A DNA stretch of 64,000 bases from Rahnella laticis (GCF_015644585.1 NZ_JADOBI010000016.1:61813-125812); one strand, 5' to 3'. Positions 12,046 to 21,339 are shown, counted from the stretch's first letter. The notes: generated from the sequence alone by a model not told the origin. Translations and numbers: made by a program.

Positions 12046-12691
12046 TAGTCAGAATATCGCCACCTTCCAGTGACCCCAGTTTCTGACGGATATTACTGAT
12101 GTGCACATCAATACTGCGGTCGTAAGCTTCACGCGGACGCCCCAGGCCTTTTTCCGACAGCTCATCTTTTGACACCACGCGTTCAGGCGAACGCAGCAGC
12201 AGTTCCAGCAAATTAAATTCTGAAGCCGTCAGGTCAAACGGAACACCGCGCCATTCGCTGCTGCGGGTCGCCGGATTCAGCGTCAGGTCGCCGTAATTAA
12301 CCGATGAGGAATCAGAATGCGATTCCTGCTGTTCCTCCACACGGCGCAGCACCGCACGCAGTCGCGCCACCAGTTCGCGCGGATAACACGGTTTTGGCAT
12401 GTAATCGTCAGCGCCCATTTCCAGGCCGATCACGCGGTCAATATTGTCGCCTTTGGCCGTCAGCATGATAATCGGCAGACGGCTGTTTTTGCGCACCTGA
12501 CGCAGTACATCAATACCGCTCATGTCCGGCAGCATAATGTCGAGGATCATTGCGGTGTATTCGCCAGACATCGCGCCTTCCACGCCCGCTTTACCGGTCA
12601 GCACCAGAGAGGCGTCAAAACCTTCTGCGATCAGGTATTCACTGAGCATGGTGCCTAATTCAAGATCGTCATCGACTAACAAGATTTTCAT
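12008..12691 (-). CDS. CpxR-like OmpR-family response regulator
   Basis: A 227-residue regulator. The receiver domain (1-120) has the acidic pair in LLVDDDLELG, the phosphoacceptor Asp51 in MILDIMLPD, and the conserved Lys in MPKPCYPRELVARLRAVLRR. The C-terminal winged helix (about 135-227) has FDLTASEFNLLELLL and DRSIDVHISNIRQKLGS. It resembles CpxR more than OmpR or PhoB. True cpxRA normally lies elsewhere in the genome (beside cpxP/sodA in E. coli), so this is probably a paralogue, though I cannot exclude the only copy. It occupies the place of E. coli pdxK-yfeK-yfeS. A possible GTAAA-N6-GTAAA site lies upstream. Confidence 0.9.
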   Translation of the reverse strand: MKILLVDDDLELGTMLSEYLIAEGFDASLVLTGKAGVEGAMSGEYTAMILDIMLPDMSGIDVLRQVRKNSRLPIIMLTAKGDNIDRVIGLEMGADDYMPKPCYPRELVARLRAVLRRVEEQQESHSDSSSVNYGDLTLNPATRSSEWRGVPFDLTASEFNLLELLLRSPERVVSKDELSEKGLGRPREAYDRSIDVHISNIRQKLGSLEGGDILTIETVRSIGYRIR

Positions 12692-12756
12692 TCTTTATTT
12701 CCGCCTGGCTAAAATTTTGGTCATTTTTACCACTAAGCCTGCATTACGCAGCCGCT

Positions 12757-12772
12757 TTTACTCTTTTTTTAC
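12757..12772 (-). promoter_or_regulatory. CpxR-box-like site upstream of the CpxR-like gene
   Basis: On the minus strand GTAAA-N6-GTAAA lies about 66 bp before the response regulator ATG. The E. coli CpxR consensus is GTAAA-N5-GTAAA with some tolerance in spacing. This suggests autoregulation, or control by the housekeeping CpxR. Confidence 0.45.
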
Positions 12773-12885
12773 ACAGTCTCTGACAGAATTTCATCCCGCA
12801 GAAACCCGAGTGTAAGGAATAAAGGTAACGTGTTTTACGCTATCACTATTATAGAAGATTAAAATCAATCTGTTAGCGTTTAACA

Positions 12886-12916
12886 GAAAGCAAAAGGCAG
12901 GCGCAAAGGCCTGCCT
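12886..12916 (-). terminator. cysM terminator
   Basis: On the minus strand AGGCAGGC and GCCTGCCT form an 8-bp stem with a 6-nt loop, followed by TTTTGCTTT. It lies 34 bp past the cysM stop. Confidence 0.8.
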
Positions 12917-12949
12917 GTTAAATGTGACCACGCTTTACGTCAGGAGTTC

Positions 12950-13834
12950 TTAGTCAGAAAAAACGCCCGTCGAGAGATAACGGTCGCCGCGATCGCAGAT
13001 AATCGCGACCACCACGCTGCCCGGATGGCTTCTGGCAACGCGCAGCGCGCCTGCGACAGCGCCGCCGGAACTCACGCCGCAAAAGAGCCCTTCCTCACGC
13101 GCCAGTGCGCGCATCGTGTCTTCTGCTTCGCCCTGCCCCATGTCCATCACTTCATCCACCAGCTCAGGATTGAAAATGCCGGGCAGATACGCCTGCGGCC
13201 AGCGGCGGATGCCTGGAATGCTACTGCCTTCCGCTGGTTGCAGACCAATAATCTGCACGCCCGCATGCTGGCTGCGCAAAAAGCGGCTGACACCGGTGAT
13301 TGTGCCCGTGGTGCCCATACTGGAAACAAAATGCGTAACGCGCCCGTGTGTTTGTTGCCAGATTTCCGGGCCGGTGGTGGTGAAATGCGCCAGCGGGTTG
13401 TCCGGATTATTAAACTGATCCAGCACTTTGCCCAGCCCCTGCTTTTCCATATCCAGCGCCAGATCGCGTGCGCCTTCCATGCCCTGCGCACGGCTGACCA
13501 GCAAAAGCTCAGCGCCGTAAGCGCGCATCGACGCCTGCCGTTCCAGGCTCATATTCTCCGGCATCAGCAATTTCAGCTTATAACCTTTGAGCGCGGCAAT
13601 CATGGCCAGCGCGATCCCGGTATTTCCGCTGGTCGCTTCAATCAGCGTATCGCCCGGTCGGATTTCACCGCGCTTTTCCGCCTGTTCAATCATAAACAGC
13701 GCAGCGCGATCCTTGACCGAACCGGCAGGATTATTGCCTTCCAGCTTGACCCAAATTTCACTGTCCAGATCTTTGGGTAATCGCTGTAATCTCACCAGCG
13801 GTGTATTACCGATGTAATGTTCGAGCGTACTCAC
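12950..13834 (-). CDS. cysM: Cysteine synthase B (O-acetylserine sulfhydrylase B)
   Basis: A 294-residue PLP enzyme. In enteric bacteria CysM can use thiosulfate to give S-sulfocysteine as well as sulfide. Lys41 in NPAGSVKDRAALFMI is the PLP lysine; [12 protein letters not shown] is the substrate loop and SSMGTTGTITG binds the PLP phosphate. The SVKDR motif (against SVKCR in CysK) and the position after cysPTWA identify it as the B form. A terminator stands between cysA and cysM, so cysM may rely on read-through or its own promoter. Confidence 0.96.
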   Translation of the reverse strand: MSTLEHYIGNTPLVRLQRLPKDLDSEIWVKLEGNNPAGSVKDRAALFMIEQAEKRGEIRPGDTLIEATSGNTGIALAMIAALKGYKLKLLMPENMSLERQASMRAYGAELLLVSRAQGMEGARDLALDMEKQGLGKVLDQFNNPDNPLAHFTTTGPEIWQQTHGRVTHFVSSMGTTGTITGVSRFLRSQHAGVQIIGLQPAEGSSIPGIRRWPQAYLPGIFNPELVDEVMDMGQGEAEDTMRALAREEGLFCGVSSGGAVAGALRVARSHPGSVVVAIICDRGDRYLSTGVFSD

Positions 13835-13900
13835 GGGGCTTGCCTTATATCAAAACGAACTATGGACTGATAAAAATTACATAAAGAGATATCAGACGAT

Positions 13901-13925
13901 AAAAAGGGCGGCTCAGAGACCGCCC
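13901..13925 (-). terminator. Terminator after cysA
   Basis: Minus strand GGGCGG and CCGCCC with an 8-nt loop, followed by TTTTTATC. It sits between the cysA stop and the cysM start. Confidence 0.8.
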
Positions 13926-13950
13926 GGAGAAACCTGCTGATTAAAAAATA

Positions 13951-15045
13951 TCAGGCGCTCTCCGCTAACGCAACGGGTTGTAGCGGCTGATCGCCCGCAT
14001 ACAGGCGTCCGTTCAGCCCGCCGACATAAAAACGATCGCCGCGCTGCGGAGCCGCATTGCCGTGAGTATCAGAAAGCACCACGGAAAGCGGTTCGTCATG
14101 CCAGCCTTCGGCCTGCACAATCAGCTGCCAGAAGTGACCACGCGGGCTGACTTCCAGCACTTTCACCGGCAGCGGGCAACGTGGCGTACTCTGGGCGGTA
14201 ATTTCCATCTCCCACGGACGCAGGAACAAATCCACCGCGCCCTGATGCAGCGTCGGGTTCTCCAGCGGCCAGTGATGCGCGCCCACATAAAGCTGTGAGC
14301 CGCGAATGTCGCCGCTGATTTTATTCACTTCGCCCATGAATTCCAGCACGAAGCGGGTCGCCGGTTCACGCCAGATTTCCTGCGGTGCGCCAACCTGCTC
14401 AATATTGCCCTGACTCATTACCACGACGCGATCCGCCACTTCCATGGCTTCTTCCTGATCGTGAGTCACGAACACGCTGGTGAATTTCAGCTCTTCATGT
14501 AACTGACGCAGCCAGCGGCGCAGTTCTTTACGCACCTGCGCATCGAGCGCGCCAAACGGTTCATCAAGCAGCAAAATTTGCGGTTCCACGGCCAGCGCAC
14601 GCGCCAGCGCGACACGCTGTTTCTGACCACCGGAGAGCTGCGCCGGATAGCGGTTTGCCAGATGGCTTAACTGCACCATCTCCAGCAATTTTGAGACTTT
14701 CTGCTTAATCGCTTCGGCGTTCGGACGCTCGCGACGCGGCAAAACGGTCAGTCCGAAGGCAATATTGTCGAACACCGTCATGTGGCGGAACAGCGCGTAA
14801 TGCTGGAACACAAAACCGACCTGACGATCGCGGGCATGCACGCGGGTCACGTCTTTATCATGGAAACTCAGGCGACCGGCGCTCTGGTTCTCCAGACCGG
14901 CGATAATGCGCAGCAGCGTCGTTTTGCCGGAGCCGGATGGCCCGAGCAGCGCAACCATCTCACCGGAAGCAATATCGAGCGAAATATCATTGAGCACCTT
15001 CGTGCGGCCAAAGTATTTGTTGATACCGTTAATTTCAATGCTCAT
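13951..15045 (-). CDS. cysA: Sulfate/thiosulfate ABC transporter ATPase CysA
   Basis: A 364-residue ATPase of the sulfate/thiosulfate importer. The Walker A GPSGSGKT is at about 35-42, the signature [16 protein letters not shown] about 133-148, and Walker [13 protein letters not shown] follows; a C-terminal TOBE-like regulatory region begins near 240. The frame is open to 15063, but homologues start MSIEI and the ATG at 15043-15045 has a strong GGGAGGA ribosome-binding site, so that start is used. It overlaps cysW by 11 bp, consistent with coupled translation. E. coli length is 365. Confidence 0.97.
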   Translation of the reverse strand: MSIEINGINKYFGRTKVLNDISLDIASGEMVALLGPSGSGKTTLLRIIAGLENQSAGRLSFHDKDVTRVHARDRQVGFVFQHYALFRHMTVFDNIAFGLTVLPRRERPNAEAIKQKVSKLLEMVQLSHLANRYPAQLSGGQKQRVALARALAVEPQILLLDEPFGALDAQVRKELRRWLRQLHEELKFTSVFVTHDQEEAMEVADRVVVMSQGNIEQVGAPQEIWREPATRFVLEFMGEVNKISGDIRGSQLYVGAHHWPLENPTLHQGAVDLFLRPWEMEITAQSTPRCPLPVKVLEVSPRGHFWQLIVQAEGWHDEPLSVVLSDTHGNAAPQRGDRFYVGGLNGRLYAGDQPLQPVALAESA

Positions 15046-15910
15046 GATTTTCCTCCCGCTCAAGACGGTCGTTGTGGCGCTTCAGACGCCATTGCAGGCC
15101 GCTTTTCAGAAACAGTGTGACAATCGCCATCAGGGTCAGCAGCGCGGCGGCAGTAAACGCGCCCGCGGTGTTGTAGTCCTGATGCAGTAATTCAACCTGT
15201 AGAGGCAGCGTGTAGGTTTCGCCACGAATAGAACCGGACACCACCGACACGGCACCGAACTCGCCAATCGCACGGGCATTGGTCAGCACCACGCCGTACA
15301 GCAAAGCCCAGCGGATATTGGGTAACGTCACGCGGCGGAACATCTGCCAGCCGGACGCCCCGAGCAACACCGCTGCCTCATCTTCGTGGCTGCCCTGGCT
15401 CAGCATCACCGGCACCAGCTCACGGATAACAAACGGGCAGGTCACGAAAATCGTCACCATCACCATGCCCGGCCACGCGAACATAAACTGAATGTTGTGC
15501 GCATCAAGCCAGCCGCCGAGCGGGCCGTTAGTGCCGTAGAACAGCAGATACAGCAAACCGGCCACCACCGGCGAGACGGCAAACGGGATGTCGATCAGCG
15601 TCAGAAGCAACTGACGCCCCGGGAAGTTAAAACGCGCCACCAGCCAGGCCAGCAGCGTGCCGAAAATCAGGTTAACCGGCACGGTAATCAGCGCCATCAG
15701 CACGGTCAGCCAGATGGAATGCAACATGTCGGAATCCGACAGATTCTTCCAGACCGCCGCGATGCCGTCCGAAAACGCCAGCACAAAAATGCTGATCATC
15801 GGGATCACCAGCAGCAGAACACAAATCAGCACGCCGGTGCCGATAAGCAGCCATTTTACCCAGTCGATACGCTGGCGGGTTTCACCTGCAAAAGCCGGAA
15901 TATCAGACAT
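15035..15910 (-). CDS. cysW: Sulfate/thiosulfate ABC permease CysW
   Basis: A 291-residue inner-membrane permease, the same length as E. coli CysW. Six membrane spans are visible. The EAA cytoplasmic loop, which contacts CysA, is seen at [22 protein letters not shown] (about 177-198). It pairs with CysT to form the channel. The ATG overlaps the cysT stop in a TAATG arrangement. Confidence 0.97.
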   Translation of the reverse strand: MSDIPAFAGETRQRIDWVKWLLIGTGVLICVLLLVIPMISIFVLAFSDGIAAVWKNLSDSDMLHSIWLTVLMALITVPVNLIFGTLLAWLVARFNFPGRQLLLTLIDIPFAVSPVVAGLLYLLFYGTNGPLGGWLDAHNIQFMFAWPGMVMVTIFVTCPFVIRELVPVMLSQGSHEDEAAVLLGASGWQMFRRVTLPNIRWALLYGVVLTNARAIGEFGAVSVVSGSIRGETYTLPLQVELLHQDYNTAGAFTAAALLTLMAIVTLFLKSGLQWRLKRHNDRLEREENHEH

Positions 15911-16740
15911 TACTGGCCTCCCAGACGACGGCCATAACGGCTCTGTAAGGTGTTAATCGCAAACAGCAACAGCAGCGACGCCGCAAGGATCACCGACGCA
16001 ATGGCGCTGGCCGCCGGATAATCAAATTCCTGCAAGCGGATGAAAATCATCAGCGAGGTCACTTCGGTCTTCCAGGCAATATTCCCGGCGATGAAAATGA
16101 CCGCGCCAAATTCCCCCAGACTGCGGGTGAACGACAGCGCCGTGCCCGCCAGCAGCGAAGGCATCACTTCCGGCAACACTACGCGGCGAAAACTCTGCCA
16201 GCGCGATGCGCCCAGCGTCTCGGCCGCTTCCTCGTATTCCGGCCCCAGTTCTTCCAGAACCGGCTGCACGGTGCGCACCACAAACGGAATACTGGTAAAC
16301 GACATTGCCACGGCGATACCCAGCCAGGTGTAGGCCACTTTGATATCAAAATGCGCCAGCCACTGGCCGTAAAAACCGGTGGTCGAAAACAGCCCGGCCA
16401 GTGTCAGACCGGCCACGGCGGTCGGTAACGCAAACGGCAAATCCATCAGGCCGTCAATCAGGCTTTTGCCCGGAAATTCGTAACGCGTCAGGATCCAGGC
16501 CATCAGCATGCCGAATAAACCGTTGAAAATACTCGCCACGCCCGCCGCCAGCAGCGTGACTTTATACGCCGCCACCACCTGACCATTGGTGATAACATCC
16601 CAGTATTGCGCCAGCGTCATTTGGGAAAGCTGCATGACCAGCGCACTCAGCGGCAGCAATAACACCAGACAGACGAACAACAGGCTGCTGCCGAGGCTCA
16701 GGGTAAATCCGGGTAATACGCGTTTGCTCGTCAACAACAT
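15910..16740 (-). CDS. cysT: Sulfate/thiosulfate ABC permease CysT (CysU)
   Basis: A 276-residue inner-membrane permease subunit, one residue shorter than E. coli. It has about six membrane spans and an EAA loop at YEEAAETLGASRWQSFRRVVLP (about 190-211). It forms the membrane channel with CysW. Its ATG overlaps the cysP stop by one base (TAATG), and it ends in the same way on cysW, so translation of cysP-cysT-cysW is tightly coupled. Confidence 0.97.
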   Translation of the reverse strand: MLLTSKRVLPGFTLSLGSSLLFVCLVLLLPLSALVMQLSQMTLAQYWDVITNGQVVAAYKVTLLAAGVASIFNGLFGMLMAWILTRYEFPGKSLIDGLMDLPFALPTAVAGLTLAGLFSTTGFYGQWLAHFDIKVAYTWLGIAVAMSFTSIPFVVRTVQPVLEELGPEYEEAAETLGASRWQSFRRVVLPEVMPSLLAGTALSFTRSLGEFGAVIFIAGNIAWKTEVTSLMIFIRLQEFDYPAASAIASVILAASLLLLFAINTLQSRYGRRLGGQ

Positions 16741-17762
16741 TACTGGTGACCTTGCTCTAACAGTTTGTCCAGCTCACCGCCGGTACTGAAATGGGTTTCC
16801 ATCACTTGTGGCCAGCCGCCGAACTGATCTTCAACCTTGAACAGTTTGGTGTCCGGGAACTGCCCTTTTGCCGCCGCCATCGCCGTTTTGTCATACACGC
16901 GGTAATTAAAACTGGTGATGATTTTTTGCGCCTGCGGGCTCCACAAGTAATTCAGATAATCTTTTGCAGCTTTCTCCGTGCCGTTTTTCTCGACATTTTT
17001 GTCGACCCAGGCCACCGGGAACTCAGCCAGAATGTCGACCTTCGGCACAATGACTTCGTATTTATCATCGCCATACTGCTTGCGGATGTTGTTCACTTCG
17101 GATTCGAAGCTGATTAACACATCGCCCAGACCGCGTTCCACGAACGTCGTTGTTGCGCCGCGACCGCCGGTATCAAACACCTGTACGTTTTTGAGGAAAC
17201 TCGCCATTTTCGCGCGGGTTTGTGCGGTATTTTTGTTGTCTTCAATGTTATAAGCGCCCCATGCACCGAGATAGGTGTAGCGGCCATTGCCGGACGTTTT
17301 CGGATTCGGGAACACCAGAGCGACGCCGGGACGCGCTAAATCATCCCAGCTGTGGATGTTCTTGGGATTTCCCTTGCGCACCAGAAACGCCATGGTGGAA
17401 TAAAACGGGGAACTGTTATTCGGCAGACGGCTTTGCCAGTCGGCGGGGATCAGATTGCCTTTGTCATGCAGGATCTGCACGTCCGTCACCTGGTTATACG
17501 TCACTACGTCGGCTTTCAGACCCTGCAAAATCGCCAGCGCCTGTTTGGAAGAACCGGCATGCGACTGTTTGATTTCCAGCTTGTCACCGTTGTTCTGATC
17601 TGCCCACTGTTTCTGAAAAGGCGGATTCAGCGCGGCAAAAAGCTCACGGGAAACATCGTAAGAACTGTTCAGCAATTCGGTGGCAGACGCCGCCCCGCTG
17701 GTCAGCAACAGTGCAGCCAGCGAACCTTTCAGCAAATTTCCAGCAAAACCAATCGTTTTCAT
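16740..17762 (-). CDS. cysP: Thiosulfate/sulfate-binding periplasmic protein CysP
   Basis: A 340-residue periplasmic receptor that delivers thiosulfate or sulfate to CysTWA. An N-terminal signal peptide of about 27 residues (start [20 protein letters not shown]) ends near [18 protein letters not shown]. Conserved stretches include [29 protein letters not shown] and [12 protein letters not shown], the last two in ligand-binding loops. The frame is open upstream to 17819, but the start at 17760-17762 gives a proper signal peptide. First gene of cysPTWA. A CysP rather than Sbp assignment rests on operon position. Confidence 0.95.
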   Translation of the reverse strand: MKTIGFAGNLLKGSLAALLLTSGAASATELLNSSYDVSRELFAALNPPFQKQWADQNNGDKLEIKQSHAGSSKQALAILQGLKADVVTYNQVTDVQILHDKGNLIPADWQSRLPNNSSPFYSTMAFLVRKGNPKNIHSWDDLARPGVALVFPNPKTSGNGRYTYLGAWGAYNIEDNKNTAQTRAKMASFLKNVQVFDTGGRGATTTFVERGLGDVLISFESEVNNIRKQYGDDKYEVIVPKVDILAEFPVAWVDKNVEKNGTEKAAKDYLNYLWSPQAQKIITSFNYRVYDKTAMAAAKGQFPDTKLFKVEDQFGGWPQVMETHFSTGGELDKLLEQGHQ

Positions 17763-17936
17763 GCTCAGCCTCAGGTGAATGAACCGATATGCGGCGTCAG
17801 AAAAGCCGCTCAATATCACACAGTGTATTTATAACTGAGGTTCAGGCTGTAACGGTTTTATATACCATTTGGTGATTTTCAAGCATGAAAAGCTATAAGG
17901 CATTAACAAACGCAGGGAGAAACACGAAGGGAAGGA
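17763..17936 (-). promoter_or_regulatory. cysP promoter region (presumptive CysB target)
   Basis: About 175 bp of AT-rich sequence upstream of cysP, with minus-strand words AACCGTTACAG and TTATAAATACACTG. CysB control is expected from what is known of cysP in enteric bacteria. No exact promoter or CysB site can be fixed by eye. Confidence 0.35.
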
Positions 17937-17964
17937 ATAAAGCGCGCCCGGAAACGGACGCGCT
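17937..17964 (-). terminator. yfeX terminator
   Basis: Minus strand AGCGCGTCCG and CGGGCGCGCT pair with one mismatch around a 4-nt loop, followed by TTTATTCC. It lies about 45 bp after the yfeX stop. Confidence 0.65.
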
Positions 17965-18010
17965 GAACGCATATTTTTTTACAGCACAGAGAGCTTACGG
18001 CAAAGAGAAC

Positions 18011-18910
18011 TTACAGTGCAGCCAGACGGGTCAGGGACGGCGCGAAGAAATAGCTGCCGGTCACCGGACGGGTGAAACGCAGCATCGCGTCACGTTTGCC
18101 ATCCAGATCGCCAAACATACTGAGCAGCTGTTTCTCAATGTTCCACAAACGCGCGGCATAGCTGATGAAATACAGGCCGTGCTCGCCGCTGGCGGTGCCG
18201 TAAGGCAGGCTCTGACGCAGAATTTTCAGGCCTTTGCCGTCTTCTTTCAGATCCACACGGCTGACGTGGGAAGTTTCAGGGCGCGTTTCCGGATCCAATT
18301 CTTCATCGGTATCTTTCGTGCGGCCAATCACTTCTTCCTGCTGCTGCACGGAGAAACGCTCCCATTGCACCAGATTATGTTTCCAACGCTGAACCATCAC
18401 GTAGCTACCGCCTGCGTCCACAGAACCTTCAGGAATGATGGCAACCTGCGCGCGGGCGTCGGCTTTCGGGTTTTCGGTGCCGTCGACAAACCCACTGAGG
18501 TCGCGTTCTTCGAGAGCGCGGAAACCATGAGTTTCTTCTTCCACCACAATCGCGCTGCCAAACGCTTTCAGCGCGGCCTGTGCAAGTGCGAAGTTAATAT
18601 CATGACGCAGTGACTGAATGTGCAGCAGCATGTCGCGCTGCGTGGCCGGGGCCAGCCCTTTGCCCAGCGGCTCAAAGTTTTTCAGCTCGTCTGCGCCCTG
18701 ATTACCGGACAGGTCGCGCCAGACGTCGTGGCCAAAAGCCACGACCGCGCCCACATGTTCAGCGGGGAATTTTTGCTGCATATCGTTTAATGCGGCCACA
18801 AATGCACGGCAGCCCTGCCGGAGCGCATCCAGGTCACCCTGAGCTTTCGCTTCAATGTAAATGGCGAAACGGCAATGTTCGGGCAAAATGCCGCTCTGAA
18901 CCTGAGTCAT
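18011..18910 (-). CDS. yfeX: Dye-decolorising-type heme peroxidase YfeX
   Basis: A 299-residue cytoplasmic DyP-type peroxidase. The GXXDG signature appears as [10 protein letters not shown] (about 143-152). The proximal heme ligand region is [20 protein letters not shown], followed by [17 protein letters not shown], typical of YfeX. It oxidises porphyrinogens and dyes in vitro; a proposed heme-dechelatase role is disputed. The frame is open to 18982, but homologues begin [16 protein letters not shown], hence the ATG at 18908-18910. Terminators on both sides suggest its own transcript. Confidence 0.95.
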   Translation of the reverse strand: MTQVQSGILPEHCRFAIYIEAKAQGDLDALRQGCRAFVAALNDMQQKFPAEHVGAVVAFGHDVWRDLSGNQGADELKNFEPLGKGLAPATQRDMLLHIQSLRHDINFALAQAALKAFGSAIVVEEETHGFRALEERDLSGFVDGTENPKADARAQVAIIPEGSVDAGGSYVMVQRWKHNLVQWERFSVQQQEEVIGRTKDTDEELDPETRPETSHVSRVDLKEDGKGLKILRQSLPYGTASGEHGLYFISYAARLWNIEKQLLSMFGDLDGKRDAMLRFTRPVTGSYFFAPSLTRLAAL

Positions 18911-18956
18911 TTTTCTCATCCTCGTTAAATTGACCGGCGCCATCATACCGGATGTC

Positions 18957-18988
18957 AATAAAAATGCCTTGCGCGAAGGCAAGGCATT
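18957..18988 (-). terminator. yfeY terminator
   Basis: Minus strand AATGCCTTGC and GCAAGGCATT with a 6-nt loop, then a T-rich tail. It lies between yfeY and yfeX. Confidence 0.8.
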
Positions 18989-19034
18989 GAGGACTTCTTT
19001 TGCAGGCTAAAGCGCCGGCAAGCGAAAAGCGGCG

Positions 19035-19658
19035 TTACTGCGCCTGACCGGTTTGCAGCGGATTAGCGCGCCAGACGATTTTGCTGACTTTCCAGTCTTT
19101 CAGGGCGTCGTCAGAAGGCATCAGGGATTCCGGGCCGTGCCAGATCCCGCTAAACACATAAGTGACGCGTGCACTTTGCGGCGCTTTACACTCCACGTTC
19201 TGCGCATCGTCGCCTTCACCTTTTACGCACGAATCAAACGCTTTGGTATAGAGATCGCTGAACGACGTGCCAATTTTCACGCCCCACTCGCTCGCCACTT
19301 CAGGATCCATCACATCCACCCGCTGCACGTTACCTTTCGGCTCGCCGCTGACGGACAATTTCACGTCTTTGCCGTCCATCGCCTGGAAGAAGCTCAGCAT
19401 TTTGCCGTCACTCATCGACATACCGCTGCGCAGGGAATAGTTACCGTTGAGCCCGTCTTTGATGGCGGTTTCCGTCAGTGGCGTGCTGGCCGTGATACCG
19501 CCAACGCCCTGATCGGTCACGGTCAGGCTGCTGCCAAACCAGTTAAGCGGGTTCAGACCTGACCATGACATATGCGGCATGGACGGCATTGACGAGCAAC
19601 CGGCGAGAAAAAGCGGTAACGCCAGCAACATCGGGCGGGCCCGTAAGCGAACAGTCAT
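19035..19658 (-). CDS. yfeY: RpoE-regulated-type lipoprotein YfeY (DUF1131)
   Basis: A 207-residue predicted lipoprotein. Its signal peptide (MTVRLRARPMLLALPLFLAG) ends at a lipobox LAGC with Cys21. The mature part matches the DUF1131/YfeY pattern (DQGVGGITASTPLT, NGNYSLRSGMSM, then VTYVFSGIWHGPESLMPSDD). In E. coli YfeY is known as a sigma-E-regulated lipoprotein of unknown function. AAAGGAGTG lies 8 bp before the ATG at 19656-19658; an in-frame GTG three codons earlier is less likely. A sigma-E-like promoter lies about 100 bp upstream. Confidence 0.93.
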   Translation of the reverse strand: MTVRLRARPMLLALPLFLAGCSSMPSMPHMSWSGLNPLNWFGSSLTVTDQGVGGITASTPLTETAIKDGLNGNYSLRSGMSMSDGKMLSFFQAMDGKDVKLSVSGEPKGNVQRVDVMDPEVASEWGVKIGTSFSDLYTKAFDSCVKGEGDDAQNVECKAPQSARVTYVFSGIWHGPESLMPSDDALKDWKVSKIVWRANPLQTGQAQ

Positions 19659-19756
19659 TCGGTACACTCCTTTCCTGCAAATTTCCGCAAACCGGGGCGG
19701 CCTGACGGATAAATCAGCAGCGTATTTATTATTTGGAAATCGTTGTTAAGCGCCAG

Positions 19757-19785
19757 TTCGAGTACTTTCTTTCCGAAAAAGTTCA
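19757..19785 (-). promoter_or_regulatory. Sigma-E-like promoter of yfeY
   Basis: On the minus strand TGAACTT (19785-19779), 17 bp, then TCGAA (19761-19757). This is one base from GGAACTT and one from TCAAA, with a normal sigma-E spacing, and lies in the gap between yfeZ and yfeY. It fits the known RpoE control of yfeY. Confidence 0.45.
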
Positions 19786-19805
19786 GCGCGGGTCGGGAAA
19801 TGGCA

Positions 19806-20249
19806 TCAGGCCAGACGGCGCGCGGCATCAAAACAGGCGCGCAAACGGCGGCTGAGCAGCCAGTACGCCAGCGCGGCAGCATCGAGCAGCGCCAGCAGGA
19901 TATCCACCGCCGACAGCGTATCGGTACTTTGCCACACGCCTAAACCCTGTAAGGCAAAGGTCGCAAACATCCCCGCCAGCAACAGCCAGTAACCCGCCTG
20001 CCAGATGCGTGGCCACAAATGCCGGCGTCCGCTCAGCAGGAAAACCAGCGCGGGCGGTAAACCCAGCAACATGCCGGACCAGAAACTCTGCGGATCAGGG
20101 TAAAACAGCGACAGCATCTCGCTGCCCTGCTGACGCGAGGCGCCCGCCATGACGAACAGCAGCCACGTGCGGGCCTGCAAAATCAGGATTGTCCAGAACC
20201 ACAGAGGTAACCGCAACATACCGTGATCGTTATAATCATCCGGATTCAT
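19806..20249 (-). CDS. yfeZ: DUF2919 inner-membrane protein YfeZ
   Basis: A 147-residue membrane protein with about four spans: around 13-33 (WFWTILILQARTWLLFVM), 53-70, 80-100 and 110-128. The positively charged C-terminus is probably cytoplasmic. It matches the DUF2919/YfeZ family in size and in its place before yfeY. Its function is unknown. The frame is open to 20291; I chose the ATG at 20247-20249 (MNPDDYNDHGMLRLPL) because homologues begin near there. The upstream AAGGA is about 15 bp away, so the start is not certain. Confidence 0.85.
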   Translation of the reverse strand: MNPDDYNDHGMLRLPLWFWTILILQARTWLLFVMAGASRQQGSEMLSLFYPDPQSFWSGMLLGLPPALVFLLSGRRHLWPRIWQAGYWLLLAGMFATFALQGLGVWQSTDTLSAVDILLALLDAAALAYWLLSRRLRACFDAARRLA

Positions 20250-20303
20250 AAACGTGAAACACATTCCTTCAAACAAAGTGAAATTGAACAATAATCAACG
20301 CAG

Positions 20304-20320
20304 CTTAAGAAACTGTTAAG
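20304..20320. promoter_or_regulatory. PmrA/QseB-like direct-repeat box
   Basis: CTTAAG (20304-20309), 5 bp, GTTAAG (20315-20320). This differs by one base from the PmrA consensus CTTAAG-N5-CTTAAG and lies 100 bp before the YgiW-like gene. In E. coli ygiW is adjacent to and controlled by qseBC, whose regulator binds a similar site. Confidence 0.5.
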
Positions 20321-20419
20321 AACAATCTGCTTTACTGTTTCTCAACGCGGCAACAGGCTTTAAAAATCTCACTGTTGCCGGAATGTACTCTGGAAACGTT
20401 AAATTAAGGACGACCTATT

Positions 20420-20821
20420 ATGATGAAGAAGATCACTCTGGCAACCCTCATTACACTTTGTTCAGCGACAGCGTTCGCACAACAAACAGGCGGGTTCAGC
20501 GGCCCTTCCGCGCAGGAAGCCCAAACACAGCCGGCGGCGCAGGGCGGATTCACCGGCACTACCGCGCTCAGCACAGTGAAAGATGTGCAGACGATGAAAG
20601 ACGATCAGTGGGTGATGCTCGAAGGCTTCCTCGATCAGCGCGTCGATCACGACAAATATATTTTCCGCGACAGCACCGGTACGCTCAACGTGGAGATCGA
20701 CGGTAAACGCTGGCAGGGTCAGAACGTCTCGCCAAAAGATAAAATCCGCATTGAAGGTAAAGTCGATAAAGACTGGAACTCTGTGGAAGTGGACGTCAAA
20801 AGCGTAAAAGTGATCAAGTAA
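20420..20821 (+). CDS. YgiW/YdeI-type BOF (OB-fold) periplasmic stress protein
   Basis: A 133-residue exported protein of the BOF/YgiW family. Its signal peptide (MMKKITLATLITLCSATAFA) is followed by a short Q/G-rich segment (QQTGGFSGPSAQEAQTQPAA). The OB fold then runs from about 50 to 133 (DDQWVMLEGFLDQR, YIFRDSTGTLNVEID, VDKDWNSVEVDVK). Homologues are linked to stress tolerance and envelope defence; no enzyme activity is known. E. coli has no such gene here, so it is an addition to the yfeZ-ypeA block. AAGGA precedes the first ATG by 9 bp, and a PmrA/QseB-like box lies upstream. Confidence 0.92.
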   Translation: MMKKITLATLITLCSATAFAQQTGGFSGPSAQEAQTQPAAQGGFTGTTALSTVKDVQTMKDDQWVMLEGFLDQRVDHDKYIFRDSTGTLNVEIDGKRWQGQNVSPKDKIRIEGKVDKDWNSVEVDVKSVKVIK

Positions 20822-20843
20822 TCGCCCGTTAAGCCTTTGACGT

Positions 20844-20881
20844 AAAAAGCCCCGGCGGTGAGTCATCCGCCGGGGCTTTTT
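20844..20881. terminator. Strong bidirectional terminator
   Basis: AAAAAGCCCCGGCGG and its exact complement form a 15-bp stem with an 8-nt loop. It lies between the BOF gene and the convergent ypeA. Confidence 0.93.
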
Positions 20882-20913
20882 ATTATCTGTTATTGCAGGC
20901 ATTCAACGGGGTT

Positions 20914-21339
20914 TCAGTATTCCTGATCTTCAATCAGACGCTTGCCGAGCAATAACGTATCTGAAATCTCGTAACCCAGTTTTTCATACATGCTGACTAC
21001 TGCATCATTTTCGGCACGCACCATTAGATTCATTTTCGGGCAGCCGCGCGCAATCAGTTTCTTTTCAAGACGATTTACCAGCGCGTTCGCAATCCCGCGC
21101 CCGCGATAATCCGGGTGAACCCCCAGATAATTCGCCGAGCCGCGATGGCCGTCGTAACCGCCCATCAGCGTGCCTACCACTTCACCACCGACTTCTGCCA
21201 CCAGGAAAAATTCCGGGCTGTGATTAATTTTGCGTTCAATATCCAGTTCAGGATCATTCCACGGACGCAGCAGATCGCAGCGCTCCCATAAGGTCAGAAC
21301 TTCTTCGAAATCTTCTTGACGGTATACGCGAATTTCCAT
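20914..21339 (-). CDS. ypeA: GNAT-family acetyltransferase YpeA
   Basis: A 141-residue N-acetyltransferase, nearly the same as E. coli YpeA in length and sequence. The start [20 protein letters not shown] leads into a GNAT fold. The acetyl-CoA pyrophosphate loop is [14 protein letters not shown] (about 76-89). The natural substrate is not established. The ATG at 21337-21339 is preferred to the GTG one codon earlier. It is divergent from amiA, as in E. coli. Confidence 0.95.
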   Translation of the reverse strand: MEIRVYRQEDFEEVLTLWERCDLLRPWNDPELDIERKINHSPEFFLVAEVGGEVVGTLMGGYDGHRGSANYLGVHPDYRGRGIANALVNRLEKKLIARGCPKMNLMVRAENDAVVSMYEKLGYEISDTLLLGKRLIEDQEY

